From NCBI RefSeq assembly GCF_037975245.1, contig NC_092570.1, positions 8,369,001-8,433,000 of the forward strand: a stretch of 64,000 bases of DNA. The letters are read 5' to 3'. The notes below the pieces were generated by a model, which searched no databases, was not told where the DNA came from, and was given only the letters and a program-made list of their open reading frames with translations. Source of the stretch: Apostichopus japonicus. Taxonomy: Eukaryota > Echinodermata > Holothuroidea > Aspidochirotida > Stichopodidae. Made by a program: the position numbers and the translations under genes. The stretch's first letter is position 1. Each line of letters opens with the position of its first letter. Below, piece after piece: positions 1-11,725 of the stretch.

Positions 1-1044
1 ACGAAATTTACCACAACCCCGTTCATCGGGCTATTTCTCTCGTTAAATGGGGGCAAGGGGCTCGTCAAGCATGTCAACTTTGCCAATTTTACACCCATTG
101 ACTTAGCACGTGAAACGATTTTCAAAAAAAAACCTAAGTCCAACAACACTGAGAGGTTGAGAAAGTTTTCGCCCCCCACGGGAAAACGCAACATTTCTAC
201 GCCCCCAAATTAATACAACGTTTAGAAGGTGTGTACGAAATTTACCACAACCCCCTTCATCGGGCTATTTCCCTCGTTTAATGGGGGCAAGGGGCTCGTC
301 AAGCATGTCAACTTTGCCAATTTTACACCCATTGACTTAGCACGTAAAACGATTTTCAAAAAACACCTAAGTCCAACAACACTGAGAGGTTGACAAAGTT
401 TTCGCCCCCCACGGGAAAACGCAACATTTCTACGCCCCCAAATTCATACAACGTTTAGAAGGTGTATACGAAATTTACCACAACCCCCTTCATCGGGCTA
501 TTTCTCTCGTTAAATGGGGGCAAGGGGCTCGTCAAGCATGTCAACTTTGCCAATTTTACACCCATTGACTTAGCACGTGAAACGATTTTCAAAAAAAAAC
601 CTAAGTCCAACAACACTGAGAGGTTGAGAAAGTTTTCGCCCCCCACGGGAAAACGCAACATTTCTACGCCCCCAAATTCATACAACGTTTAGAAGGTGTA
701 TACGAAATTTACCACAACCCCCTTCATCGGGCTATTTCCCTCGTTTAATGGGGGCAAGGGGCTCGTCAAGCATGTCAACTTTGCCAATTTTACACCCATT
801 GACTTAGCACGTGAAACGATTTTCAAAAAAAACTTAAGTCCAACAACACTGAGAGGTTGACAAAGTTTTCGCCCCCCACGGAAAAACGCCACATCTTTTC
901 GCCCCCAAATTAATACAACATGAAGAGGGTGCATACGAAATTTATCACAACCCCCTTCATCGGGCTATTTCCCTCGTTTAATGGGGGCAAGGGGCTCGTC
1001 AAGCATATCAACTTTGCCAATTTTACACCCATTGACTTAGCACC
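1..1044 (+). repeat. Satellite array A, ~233-bp unit, about 4.5 copies
   Basis: A near-identical unit restarts at the phrase ACGAAATTTACCAC at positions 1, 235, 468, 702 and 935, giving periods of 233-234 bp. The last copy decays near 1044, where it passes into a short degenerate piece (about 1045-1095) that still resembles the unit's GGGGCAAGG-CTCGTCAAGCA segment. The window starts inside the array, so its true length is unknown. Short open frames across it on either strand are by-products of the repeat. The same unit recurs in opposite orientation at 6945-8133. Confidence 0.95.
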
Positions 1045-1095
1045 CTAATTCCCTTGTTTTATAGGGGCAAGGCGCTCGTCAAGCAAGTCACCTTT

Positions 1096-2171
1096 GATCG
1101 ATTCCGTGTTGTCGACCAAAATTGGTTGGTGATTGACACAGCAGCATACCCCAAGTTTAGACACTGGATTCACAATAGATTATTTTACTTTGCCAGAATT
1201 TATAATAATTCTAAGAAGAAAATCGCCAAAAATTTTTTGTTTCAGCCTTGATTCTGCAAGGTGGCACAAGACATTTATGACATTTCAGTAGCGTAAATCA
1301 TATGGGCTCGGAACTTGCTGAGCCGTAGGCCCCGACCAAAAGGGGGACCCCGCTTTACTGATGCACAGAAAAGGGCACCTCTTTGGATGGGGAGGGTCCG
1401 TTTTTACTGGGGAAGAAAAACTCATGCAAGACTGAGCAAGACAATACACATATTTTCACGTGATACGGAATACGGACATCATGATCAGGGGCTCATTGGG
1501 TATTAATGTCTGTATCGAGCTAATTGTGTTATTTATTTTTATAATGAAAACAAAGGATATAAATTAAAACCCAATTCCAGCCAATGTTGTACTGAGTAGA
1601 ACATCGAGACATATGATTATTTGAAAAATACTAAAACGATAACCCAACACCCCACAGACTTGAAACTGCGTTCATTTAGAAATATAATAATAAAATGTTA
1701 GAATAAAGATGCCTTCGATGTATCTGGTAAGTAAAAAATGCACAGGAAATTAGGCCTAGATGTAGACAAAGTTTCAGTCGAAATTAGGCCAGTGCCGCAT
1801 TGGTTGTCATTATCTTGATGTATTTTGATGTATTTAGCATTACAACATATTTGTCAGCTGGAAACAATGTGTACATGCCAAATGGCCATTCAAATGTTCT
1901 AAACTAAGCCCCCTGCATTGATCCTGCAAAAATCAATGGACCTTGAACCCATGGACGTCCGCGGGGAAGGGCAAGAGGTGCAACCCCCCCCCCCCAAAAA
2001 AAAATTGATAAAAATTTCACCCAACCAACAGTTCTCTAGTTATGTTCATTGCATACGGACCCATAATGCATTACAGAAATTATTGAAAGTCAAAATCCTA
2101 TAGTACATGAGATCTCAAAATAACCGATGTGTAAATGCAACTTGAAACGCACGGGAAGTGTCTTTTCCGAC
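1096..2171. other. Non-coding stretch
   Basis: AT-rich sequence with no open frame showing protein-like composition or splice structure. A run of C then A lies at 1984-2004. No RNA gene or defined repeat was recognised. Confidence 0.5.
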
Positions 2172-2269
2172 GATCTATGAGAATTTTTTGGCCAAAATAA
2201 ATTGTGGTACGATCCGCGCCAACCGATGGTGGCGCTCCGCTAAGATAGTATAAAGTTTTGTGTTACACC

Positions 2270-3316
2270 CAGTGGCGGACTGGCCACACGGGCATTTGGG
2301 CAATGCCCGGTGGGCCGGTGCCCCGGTGGGCCAGTGGGCTGGGGAGCCTGGTAAAAATTACAGCCAATTTTCACAGTAGTTAATAGAATACAGATGGGCT
2401 GTGTAGAAATATATTTTTTACTTTGGGAATCAGCTCATGAAATCACTATGTTAGTAAGTCTGTTAGTTCGCAATAAAAGAACGTGCACGCTTAAGGCAAC
2501 CAGTCCGTGTTAGTATTTTTACGACAAGATATACAAGTACGGTGACCAATGCATTCTGACATATACATAGCATTGGCAGAGAACACAGATTTTATGAATC
2601 TGCACCTCATCCTCCAGAAAACGAAGTAATAAAGGTAAAATTTTATTAGATTATTTGGATATCACTCACTGAGAGATTATGTATGAATAAAAATGACCCA
2701 CATACAGTGGGGTGTTTGCCACTGTTTGGTTATCAAAGTAAGACGAATATTAGACGTCGACGAACATCTTGAGGCGTTCATGTTGATGTCTGTGGAAAAA
2801 AGGATCTTGGCCAAACTTGACACTAAAAATATCATTGATGGTGTAGCTGCCAGAAGCAGCGTACTGCGTAGGCTCCTACTCTCATAGACATGATATGTGC
2901 TCGTGTTATTGAACATATAGTTTTAGTGGATTTTATGTAGGTTTTTTTTTTCTTTTTTTTCAAACATTTTGTCGCAAAATGCTTGAAAAAGTAAATAAAA
3001 TCCAGTCTAAAATATATATTTTTGTCTATTTTTTGTTACGTTTTTAACTTTTCTCGGTTTAATTAAGTGTTGCTTCTGGAAAATTATTTTGGGGTCTCTT
3101 TTAAAGGATTATTGTAACCTACAAAATTGAGAAATATCGCACCATTTTGCATCTACGCATTCCTTAACTTCAAAAAATTATCAAAGGGGAGGGGAACACC
3201 CCTCCCTTAGACCCCTCCCCAGGACGGCGATCACTATGTAAGTAAAATATCAATGAATAATAGGCCGGTCTAGGTGAAAAATGCCCGGTCCGGTTTTAAT
3301 ACCCAGTCCGCCCCTG
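2270..3316 (+). mobile_element. hAT-family DNA transposon copy with transposase remnant
   Basis: Begins CAGTGGCGGACTGG and ends with its imperfect inverted complement CCAGTCCGCCCCTG. It is flanked by a perfect 8-bp duplication GTTACACC (2262-2269 and 3317-3324), the size typical of hAT elements. Length is 1047 bp. A short plus-strand frame at 2758-2887 reads like the extreme C-terminus of a hAT transposase, with an LMSVEK...LDTKNIIDGVA pattern resembling the usual LxLMSIE...D..ID.FA ending. The rest of the transposase is missing, so this copy is not autonomous. Confidence 0.85.
2758..2890 (+). pseudogene. Fragment of hAT transposase C-terminus
   Basis: About 43 codons (DVDEHLEAFMLMSVEK..., ending at the stop near 2887) resemble the last part of the dimerisation region of TTF/ZMYM-type hAT transposases, where a conserved LMSIE precedes an acidic-hydrophobic stretch and a basic end. 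No zinc finger, no DDE residues and no start codon belong to it. It lies inside the hAT element at 2270-3316, which supports the reading. The call is from remembered family pattern, not from a search. Confidence 0.5.
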
Positions 3317-3439
3317 GTTACACCAACATGTATACTCCCCCCCCCCCCATGTGAACATTTCTGAGGCACCTTTGCTTGGAACTCCTGATAGGGGGCCCCT
3401 TTGGGCCAGGAGCCGTTCATGTTCATCAATACGCCACTG

Positions 3440-4999
3440 TGTCATGTTACTGTTTCTTTTATGGTATAATATGAAAGTCTACTTTTAAATTAAACTCAAC
3501 CCAGTCCCTAATATGTAATGTTTGCATTGTTTCCTATGTACCGTTTTTGAGATATTGAAATTTGAAGTTATTGCATTTTCTACCATAACAGATTTGATGC
3601 AAACAGGGGTGATGTCGTAGATGCACACTGACTAAAATATGTTATATAGTTTTATTTTTCAGTGTGTTATTTTGACCTCGATGGGATAGGGCTGATGGTT
3701 TACCTGAAGGTGATGTGAAAATATTGACAATGATGAAGTCACAATATGGATACGTTATATTATATATTGGAAAACAAGGTGCAAATTTTATAGAAAAACA
3801 GAACATTTACTTGTGAATGTAAATCGATGACATCGCACCTGTTTGCTCTTTTTCACTTTTGGGTTCTGTAGGATACAATTTAAGCTGTCCGTATCTTGAA
3901 AACGAAAAATATTCAAGTTTCACAAGAATGCTTATAGAATATAATCCTCTTTCGTACATCAAAAATAACTTTGAGGTCTGAAAGTTGAACGGATGACTCC
4001 TAAATGACATATGGCTTAATGTTCCTGAACATCACTGATAATTTTGATCAACTGGAATGCTAACATAAGGTTTATGTCTCTCAAGCACACGTTAGTATAA
4101 CTAATAAAAAGATACAAGATGAAAAGATGAGTTGACATCGTTTCTGCTACTAAAACGTGTTGCTTGATCCTCTGGAAAGAGTTGTCACTATTGCATCACC
4201 CTCTTTGGGGAAGGGTTTGACGGAGCAAACCTAAACATGGTTTTACTTTGACATGAATAATAAATGAACATAACTGAATTGAGCGCCGTTGATATATGGT
4301 TCACCAGGGACTCTTCACAAACTGGAGCGATATTATTAAGTGTTTTTTCTTAATTATATGTACAACCATAAACATTAAGGAGGAAGAATACCAATAAGCG
4401 AGGAAAAATAGCAATTGGCGATTCGAGTTACTGGTTCTTGCGAACAAAATTATATAGGAAGGTATATATATATATAGCGCAAAAAACCACAACATAAAAC
4501 GAGCCATAGCAAATTAACTTTATTCAACAGCCAATATATAATTACGGGCAACAATGAACATACAGGGCATCCATACATCCTCCCCACACCCCCCCCCCTC
4601 TTTCCTCCAGTTATTTCAGTTGGATGACTGGGCTGGGATGTCAAGCTTACATTTGACCGATAAAACCATATCAATTGAATCTTTGTATCAATCAAAGAAG
4701 CTGATCTTACCAACTTAAATTGAAGCTAATCCGTTTACTGATTTTAGTGAATAGCTACGGCTGCGTGCAACTTTTTCTTCTGTACATGAAGTTATAAAAA
4801 CCACAATTATAATTGGTGCAGTAGTAGACTAAACCGTTTTAGATTGAAAAGCGATTTAGCTTCTTTCTATACTCTCTGAGGTTATGTTGGTTGACATTAC
4901 AATATCCGGATAAACTACCAGAACACAATGTTTTTTGGGGACATAAAACATTCTAGGCAACGCTGTATATTTTATCGATATCGCATAAACCATGTAATT
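3440..4999. other. Non-coding stretch
   Basis: No gene-like frame. Contains a small (AT)n run at 4465-4478 and a C-run near 4588. The minus-strand frames here have low complexity or repeat composition and no splice context. I see nothing else definable. Confidence 0.5.
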
Positions 5000-5369
5000 C
5001 AGTGGCGTAGGAAGGTACTTTTGAGTGGGGGGGGGGGCTGAAGACTGATGGCCGGCCTGGGGGAGGGGTCTAAGGGGAGGGGGTGTCCCCCTCCCCTTTG
5101 GATTTTTTTTTGCATTTCCAGGTGGCCTCAGATGCAATTTGGTGCAATATAGCACACTTCAACACCCACTCCATTTTGTAAACTTAATTTTGTATTTTCA
5201 CCTGGCCTTAGATGCAATTTGGTGCTCCAAATGAGACTTTTTTTCTCATTTGGAAATGAAAAAGGGGTTTTCTGACTTGCGAAGCGGGGGGGCGGAATGA
5301 TACTTCCGCCCCTCCACATTTTTCACTGGGGGGCTGGCGCCCCCCAGCCCCCCGGTTCCTACGCCCTTG
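5000..5369. mobile_element. hAT MITE, copy 1
   Basis: Starts CAGTGGCGTAGGAAGG and ends GGTTCCTACGCCCTTG, an imperfect inverted repeat. The flanking octamers are ATGTAATT (4992-4999) and ATGCAATT (5370-5377), 7 of 8 alike. The 370-bp interior carries G- and C-runs and no coding potential. It is closely related to the element at 9861-10209 and in the same orientation, so the two belong to one non-autonomous family. Confidence 0.85.
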
Positions 5370-5377
5370 ATGCAATT

Positions 5378-6944
5378 GACAAATAGGTTATTTAATGCAC
5401 AGGGGCTCGGGTGGAGACGGGTTAACATAATTATGAAAGGATGATCATTATATACGCGTTTTACTTTCATTTTTGAGAATCTGAAAAATCTTACTAGCTT
5501 AAAGTAAAATTCAAATGAAAACAATGATATATATGCGTGACGAATTGGCAATTTCTATGTATCAAGTGGGGGTAAGGGGTTAGGCTTGGCATGTGTACGG
5601 TATGACTGTCAAGTATGGAAAAGCTTTAGTAAATTCGCCGTTTTAATTTGGTCTCTGCTGGATATAAACAATCCTTTTGGCTGCTTATATACTGATTTGC
5701 CTACAATATTCTAATTTGCGCTGTATAATCTTTCGGGACTGTCGTTTCTCTGCTTCTTTCTTCTGGATGAAGATATTCGTGATTAAAGAATCAATTATAT
5801 CTTTTAAAATAAGACATTTTCTTTGGCTGGTGTAAAGGTGAAATACATCGATAAAATTTCCTTGTTACACATTTGAATTTTTACACGTATTATTGCAGAC
5901 TAAATAATCGCAAAGCATATGTTTTTAGTTATATTCAGGTTTGTAATTACATTTAACGTATACATATAACAACAAGCTAGACACCCACCGGTGAAAATAT
6001 ACACCAGAATTATTCCAATTCATTTTTATTTGTTACTAAAAAACATGTTAAATCACATACAATCTGAACAATCGGAGAAAACATAAAATAAAAATGATAA
6101 TAAAGAGCCAAGGGCGGGGGGTGGGGGGTGGTCGGGGTCAATCCCTACATAGGTTTTGGGATGATCGACCTACATACATCACTGGAATAAATTTAACAAA
6201 TGAATTAGTTCGATCACGCCATTGTAGAATGATTTCACAGCTTTCAATTTTTTTTTCATGGGAAACCAACCGATTGAATTTCGTTCCCCAAAAAGGTTTT
6301 TTTTTAAAACTTTGACGGTGAGAGTTGGAGTAAATATACAATTTTCCCAATGCAAGACTGATAAAGTTATTGAACTGAATGTGGAAGAGCATAAGCAAAA
6401 CTTAATTTTACATATTTTATTACATATTAGTGGATAAGCAGTGTACTAACAGGTTTTTGTTTTACTTTTTTTCAAATAATGATTTGATCTCGTCAATATA
6501 TTAGTTATCATAATTCCTTTTTGTGTACAAATGACTCGATATCTGCACTAACAGCATTAATTAAAATCAATTGCAAAAACATAAAAATAATGAAAGGTTT
6601 ATTTTTAAGTAAAAATATGGTAAAACTGGAATCACACAAACGTGCACCCACCAACAATTCTTTTAGGAGTATTGAGTATATTGCAAACAAATTATATTCT
6701 TTCAGAAGCCGACTATAGTCTTTTCTAACATACTTTCAACAACAAAAGTATAACCAAAACATATCAACAATCTTTAAAGTTTAACAATTGACGTTACAAT
6801 AAACAAGCAATGATAGAGTCAAGAAAGAAACAATGTAAATCTTAAGGAACAAAAGGTAAATCTTCTTGCTCTGCAGCTCTCTGCAATACAAATGCAGCAT
6901 GATATTAGAATGGTTTTACGATAAGGGGAGGGGGGTGGGGCCAA
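5378..6944. other. Non-coding stretch between hAT MITE and satellite array B
   Basis: AT-rich, no credible exon on either strand. A G-rich segment lies at 6112-6138. The frames at 6508-6718 are open by chance and overlap each other on opposite strands. Confidence 0.5.
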
Positions 6945-8133
6945 AACTTTGTCAACCTCTCAGTGTTGTTGGACTTGAAAATCGTTTTACGTGCTAAGTC
7001 AATGGGTGTAAAATTGGCAAAGTTGACATGCTTGACGAGCCCCTTGCCCCCATTAAACGAGGGAAATAGCCCGATGAAGGGGGTTGTGGTAAATTTCGTA
7101 TACACCTTCTAAACGTTGTATTAATTTGGGGGCGTAAAAATGTTGCGTTTTTCCGTGGGGGGCGAAAACTTTGTCAACCTCTCAGTGTTGTTGGACTTAG
7201 GTGTTTTTTGAAAATCGTTTTACGTGCTAAGTCAATGGGTGTAAAATTGGCAAAGTTGACATGCTTGACGAGCCCCTTGCCCCCATTAAACGAGAGAAAT
7301 AGCCCGATGAAGGGAGTTGTGGTAAATTTCGTATACACCCTCTAAACGTTGTATTAATTTGGGGGCGTAAAAATGTTGCGTTTTTCCGTGGGGGGTGAAA
7401 ACTTTGTCAACCTCTCAGTGTTGTTGGACTTAGGTTTTTTTTGAAAATCGTTTTACGTGCTAAGTCAATGGGTGTAAAATTGGCAAAGTTGACATGCTTG
7501 ACGAGCCCCTTGCCCCCATTAAACGAGGGAAATAGCCCAATGAAGGGAGTTGTGGTAAATTTCGTATACACCCTTTAAACGTTGTATTAATTTGGGGGTG
7601 AAAAGATGTTGCGTTTTTCCGTGGGGGGCGAAAACTTTGTCAACCTCTCAGTGTTGTTGGACTTAGGTTTTTTTTGAAAATCGTTTTACGTGCTAAGTCA
7701 ATGGGTGTAAAATTGGCAAAGTTGACATGCTTGACGAGCCCCTTGCCCCCATTAAACGAGGGAAATAGCCCAATGAAGGGAGTTGTGGTAAATTTCGTAT
7801 ACACCCTTTAAACGTTGTATTAATTTGGGGGTGAAAAGATGTTGCGTTTTTCCGTGGGGGGCGAAAACTTTGTCAACCTCTCAGTGTTGTTGGACTTAGG
7901 TTTTTTTTGAAAATCGTTTTACGTGCTAAGTCAATGGGTGTAAAATTGGCAAAGTTGACATGCTTGACGAGCCCCTTGCCCCCATTAAACGAGGGAAATA
8001 GCCCGATGAAGGGAGTTGTGGTAAATTTCGTATACACCCTCTAAACGTTGTATTAATTTGGGGGTGAAAAGATGTTGCGTTTTCCCGTGGGGGGCGAAAA
8101 CTTTGTCAACCTCTCAGTGTTGTTGGACTTAGT
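6945..8133 (-). repeat. Satellite array B, inverted relative to array A
   Basis: Same ~233-bp unit as at 1-1044 but reverse-complemented. The landmark GTCAACCTCTCAGTG occurs at about 6951, 7173, 7405, 7639, 7873 and 8105, with spacings of 232-234 bp except the first (222), which reflects an internal deletion. The right edge is sharp at GGACTTAG (8133). The two arrays face each other across about 5.9 kb that contains a hAT element inside an older relic, and one hAT MITE. Confidence 0.95.
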
Positions 8134-8455
8134 CGTTTTTCCAGAGATTTAGCCCTCGAAAGCGCTATAGCCCCCTCTCGATTATCCAGTGGATGAGGTA
8201 GCACCAAACAACTATTAACTATCTCAGCAATACATCTCTCTACGATATTGGGGCTACACGACTCAAGAGTAGTCCACAACAAGTGCGCAACCACGTAAGT
8301 AGACAGTTCAATCAATTCTTGATCGCTTCTCGAAGGCTTTTTGGCTAAGATCATGTGTAGTATCTGTTCCCTTTCGATGGGAATTTGTGATACACACCTG
8401 ACGATGATCACACAGTCACAGTCTCGATGCAAGGGGACTGGGGTTGACTGAGCGG
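8134..8455 (-). other. Unassigned open frame abutting satellite array B
   Basis: A minus-strand frame is open from about 8455 down to the satellite edge. Its composition is fairly ordinary for protein (for example REQILHMILAKKPSR and ELIELSTYVVAHLLW), unlike the low-complexity frames nearby. A CAG acceptor-like site lies at its upstream end (8447-8449). It has no usable ATG at the upstream end, and its downstream end is cut by the satellite. It could be an exon or gene fragment, or chance. I do not recognise it. Confidence 0.25.
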
Positions 8456-8728
8456 ATCAGTCGTTCGGTTGTTTGATTTTCGTTCCCATAAGTGGGATTT
8501 TGAATTTGGAGATCGTCTAAGTTAGTATGTCGGTGTATGACATCATCGGTGGTAGTCGTTGGAACAGTGGAATGAATTTTAGTGTAATTGTGCAAACAGT
8601 TGTAGTTGCGAATAGCCCCGTATTAATTAAGTTCATTACACATGACTGAACGCTCAACCATTAGCGTGTAATTATTGTTTATCATCCGAGTTTTCAGCAG
8701 CAAATTCATAAATGTCCTTAATATCTTA
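8456..8728. other. Non-coding stretch
   Basis: No feature recognised. Confidence 0.5.
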
Positions 8729-8736
8729 GTTAATCT

Positions 8737-9080
8737 CAGTGACGTCGTCAGACATTTCAATCTAGGGGGGGGGGGGGCACAGCACTTAATTAGGGGGCAC
8801 AATGTTTATTGGTGAGTGCCATCCTGGGGGAGGGGTCTAATATGAGGGGATGTCCCCTGGGTCCTTGAATGCAATCTGGTGCTATATTTTGCAACTTGAA
8901 GTAACTTTATGTTCAAGAACTTTCGGGCTTAGTCTGTCCGATATTTATGTTTTTAATTGAGGCAGATAAAAAACAAATTATTGAGTTTTTTTAAACACTA
9001 CAAATCGCTTTTGGGGGGAGGCACGATTTTGTTTTGGGAGGGCACGTGCCCCCAGGCCACCCCTTGTTGACGCCACTATG
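8737..9080. mobile_element. hAT MITE
   Basis: Begins CAGTGACGTCGTCA and ends TGTTGACGCCACTATG, a degenerate inverted pair. It is flanked by a perfect 8-bp duplication GTTAATCT (8729-8736 and 9081-9088). The interior is 344 bp with a G-run at 8766 and no coding potential. It is the most diverged of the hAT copies at its termini, but the target duplication is exact. Confidence 0.8.
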
Positions 9081-9088
9081 GTTAATCT

Positions 9089-9852
9089 GCGTTAATTGTG
9101 AGTTATGATATAGGTTCCCAGCTTGATGAGAGATCCCTTGTCGCAATTTTGGATCAAACAACCAGTACGTCATGGTAATCATGTCATCAGAAAAAGATTT
9201 TGCTTTTTATGTCCTAGTTGAGGTACGCTATTAAGCTAACTTTACCTAGACCCTTTTCCTGCAAATACTGCATGCAGATGTGGTTACTTTTTTCTTCTAA
9301 ATAAAATTCACACAAGATAGTGCCTGGGCACTAACCAAACAACCTAACTGACCCACTCTCAGCCCACATCGAGAATGGAACCGTTGATCATGACGATATT
9401 ATATTTGTATCACGAGTCACTTGAAAAGGGAATATATGTCAACATGATCTTAGCTAAAATGCCGAGAAGCTGTATGGAATTACTTAGAAATGTAACCGGA
9501 AGATAGCATGCCAAGAAATTTGGCAACTTTGCTTAGAATACTGGACCGGACCACTGCCAACAGCCCCTACAATAGTAAATAATTCGAAATATGTGCGCTT
9601 ATGTTTACTTTCACGAATACGGTACGTGGTTATGAAGGACAGGCGAGTTGTACACTTAGCGTGTAATTAGTATGTATCATACTCGAAAACATCTCTAAAC
9701 TACGGTTTGACAACCTACTTATCAACTCGAAAAATATCGAAAGGTGGACGCTTTGTCAAGGTACGTGTACCTCCATGGTGTAACACAGCAATTTGGGTAA
9801 TTTTCGTCAAGATGTAAAGTTAGCATAACTTGTCAACTCGACCAAAATCATA
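9089..9852. other. Non-coding stretch
   Basis: No gene, RNA or repeat recognised. Confidence 0.5.
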
Positions 9853-9860
9853 TTTTGGAC

Positions 9861-10209
9861 CAGTGGCGTAGGAAGGTACTTTTGAGTGGGGGGGGGGGCT
9901 GAAGACTGATGACCGGCCTGGGGGAGGGGTCCCCCTCCCCTTTGGAATTTTTTGCATTTCCAGGTAGCCTCAGATGCAATTTGGTGCAATATAGCACACT
10001 TCAACACCCGCTCCATTTTGTAAATTTAATTTTGTATTTTCACCAGGCCTTAGATGCAATTTGGTGCTCCAAATGAGATTTTTTTTCTCATTTGGAAATG
10101 AAAAAGGGGTTTTCTGACTTGCGAAGCGGGGGGCGGAATGATACTTCCGCCCCTCCACATTTTTCACTGGGGGCTGGCGCCCCCCAGCCCCCCGGTTCCT
10201 ACGCCCTTG
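9861..10209. mobile_element. hAT MITE, copy 2
   Basis: Same family and orientation as 5000-5369, with termini CAGTGGCGTAGGAAGG and CCTACGCCCTTG. It has a perfect 8-bp target duplication TTTTGGAC (9853-9860 and 10210-10217). It differs from copy 1 mainly by a short deletion in the G-rich part. The exact duplication and the close match suggest recent activity. Confidence 0.9.
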
Positions 10210-10217
10210 TTTTGGAC

Positions 10218-11510
10218 GTGTTGACGTGAAGTCTGCAACTCCGCTGTCCCTTCAGACGTATTTAGGTCATGGTATATATCATTACATATATCAGTATTGT
10301 TTATTTTTAATTATGTACTATTCAATTTCCAGTCAATCTAGCCAGTATGTTGTTTTTTGATCCAAGTTCGTTTCTTCACCGACTATAGAATGATCTGTTG
10401 TTTACGTCATTTTACCTTAAGTCATCGTAAATGTTCAATATTATAATACAATGAAATGCATGATTCCGGACAGTTTACAGAATCTACATTACGTAAAGTG
10501 TACGTACGCGTTGCATTCTTATTTAGATTGTGCTATGTTAGGGATGCATACATTGTTGTTCTTGTGAAGTATCTTGTTCTCTTCGAAGTTTGAAATAGTT
10601 CACGTCATTACATTTTATTGTTAAGATAATGATTTAATGTTTAACATGAGTGACAACTGAATCCCTGTTTACTTCCTTCCTATGTTATAAGGCAATTCTC
10701 ATGTCTGACCCTGCAATGAGTACCTGTTCTTTTCAGATGTACAGTGCAGTTTTACAGTATTGGTTTTTGTGTCCATACAGGCCTTTATCTTTGGGTGACT
10801 TTCTTGAAAGCATTCCCTTTCGAAAGAATTCGTGATACTGCTGATAAAATGATTATAGTTTCAGTGTAAGGGACTGCGTGGGGTTGAGATTGTATCAAAT
10901 TGTTTAGTTTTCGTTCAATGTTCTATCTTGTTGAGGATTTCTTAAAGAGTAAGAAGTTTCGTTTCGTTATGAATATCTGGAAGTGTCACTGTAGGAAAGT
11001 AGTTCATTCGTTAGTCCATTTACCGAGAACTGTAAGCATAACTTTTCGATAATATCTTTAAACCCGTTAATGTTCCAGAGTTAATATGTCGACTGTATCT
11101 CGAATCTTTTAAAATGAGAACCGAACGTCCGTCTTCTTAGTAAATGATTCAATGTAAGATTTCGTGTTAGTATTAGATGCCAACACGCGGAGCAAGATGT
11201 ACTAGACAAAGATGTAGCAAACGGGATGAACTATAAGTAGAATCAATTAGCTGCCAATATGGTCTGAGAGTGAACTATAGAAAGAAAAGTAGCGAACAGA
11301 GATGAAACTTCTGGGTAGCCTACATGGAATGAACAGAGTAAAATTAGAGTTACGTTAATATGACGAATGGAAATTGAACTTCCAAAAATACAAGAAGTAA
11401 CTTTACATATTATTCATAACCTATACTTAAAAAGAACATGCAGGCTACAAACGGTTGTTATTATCTCACAGCTACTATAGGGAGGATGAGACATATACAG
11501 CTATGATTTG
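10218..11510. other. Non-coding stretch
   Basis: AT-rich DNA without exon-like frames. Nothing else recognised. Confidence 0.5.
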
Positions 11511-11514
11511 CTAG

Positions 11515-11725
11515 TTAAGTCATATACAGCTATGTCTGGTTGCCATGGTAACAGTTAACTGTTAATTGCCAAGGTGATGCTTAATTTTCCTACTCTCGGG
11601 GGTCACCCATGGTTTGGCACCCAGGGTGACCGAACGTACATGACTGAGGGAGGGTCAAAACGTGTCTGTGTGTGTGTGGTTGGGTGTGTGTGTATGTGTC
11701 ATTGTGTGTCCAATTTTTCTTTCAA
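11515..11725 (+). repeat. Dispersed repeat, copy 1
   Basis: The segment beginning with a TTGCCATGGTAAC motif and running through CTACTCTCGGGGGTCACCC, CAGGGTGACCG and ATGACTGAGGGAGGGT to a GT-rich end is repeated in the same orientation at about 19826-20010. No termini were defined. It could be part of a larger element with no clear coding region. Confidence 0.7.

Larger units (their letters stand above)
2172..3439. mobile_element. Relic of an older hAT-like element, interrupted by a younger one
   Basis: The segment 2205-2250 (GCGCCAACCGATGGTGGCG and following) is the reverse complement of a motif found twice in the hAT elements at 26222-26260 and 26696-26735. On the far side of the inserted element, sequence to 3439 ends in ACGCCACTG, the usual right terminus of these elements. 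A matching left terminus and target duplication were not found, so the left boundary is a guess. Confidence 0.4.

Noticed and set aside
455..934. Similar 76-81 residue frames on both strands in the satellite
   Set aside because: They repeat with the 233-bp unit, are present in both orientations and have no splice or start context.
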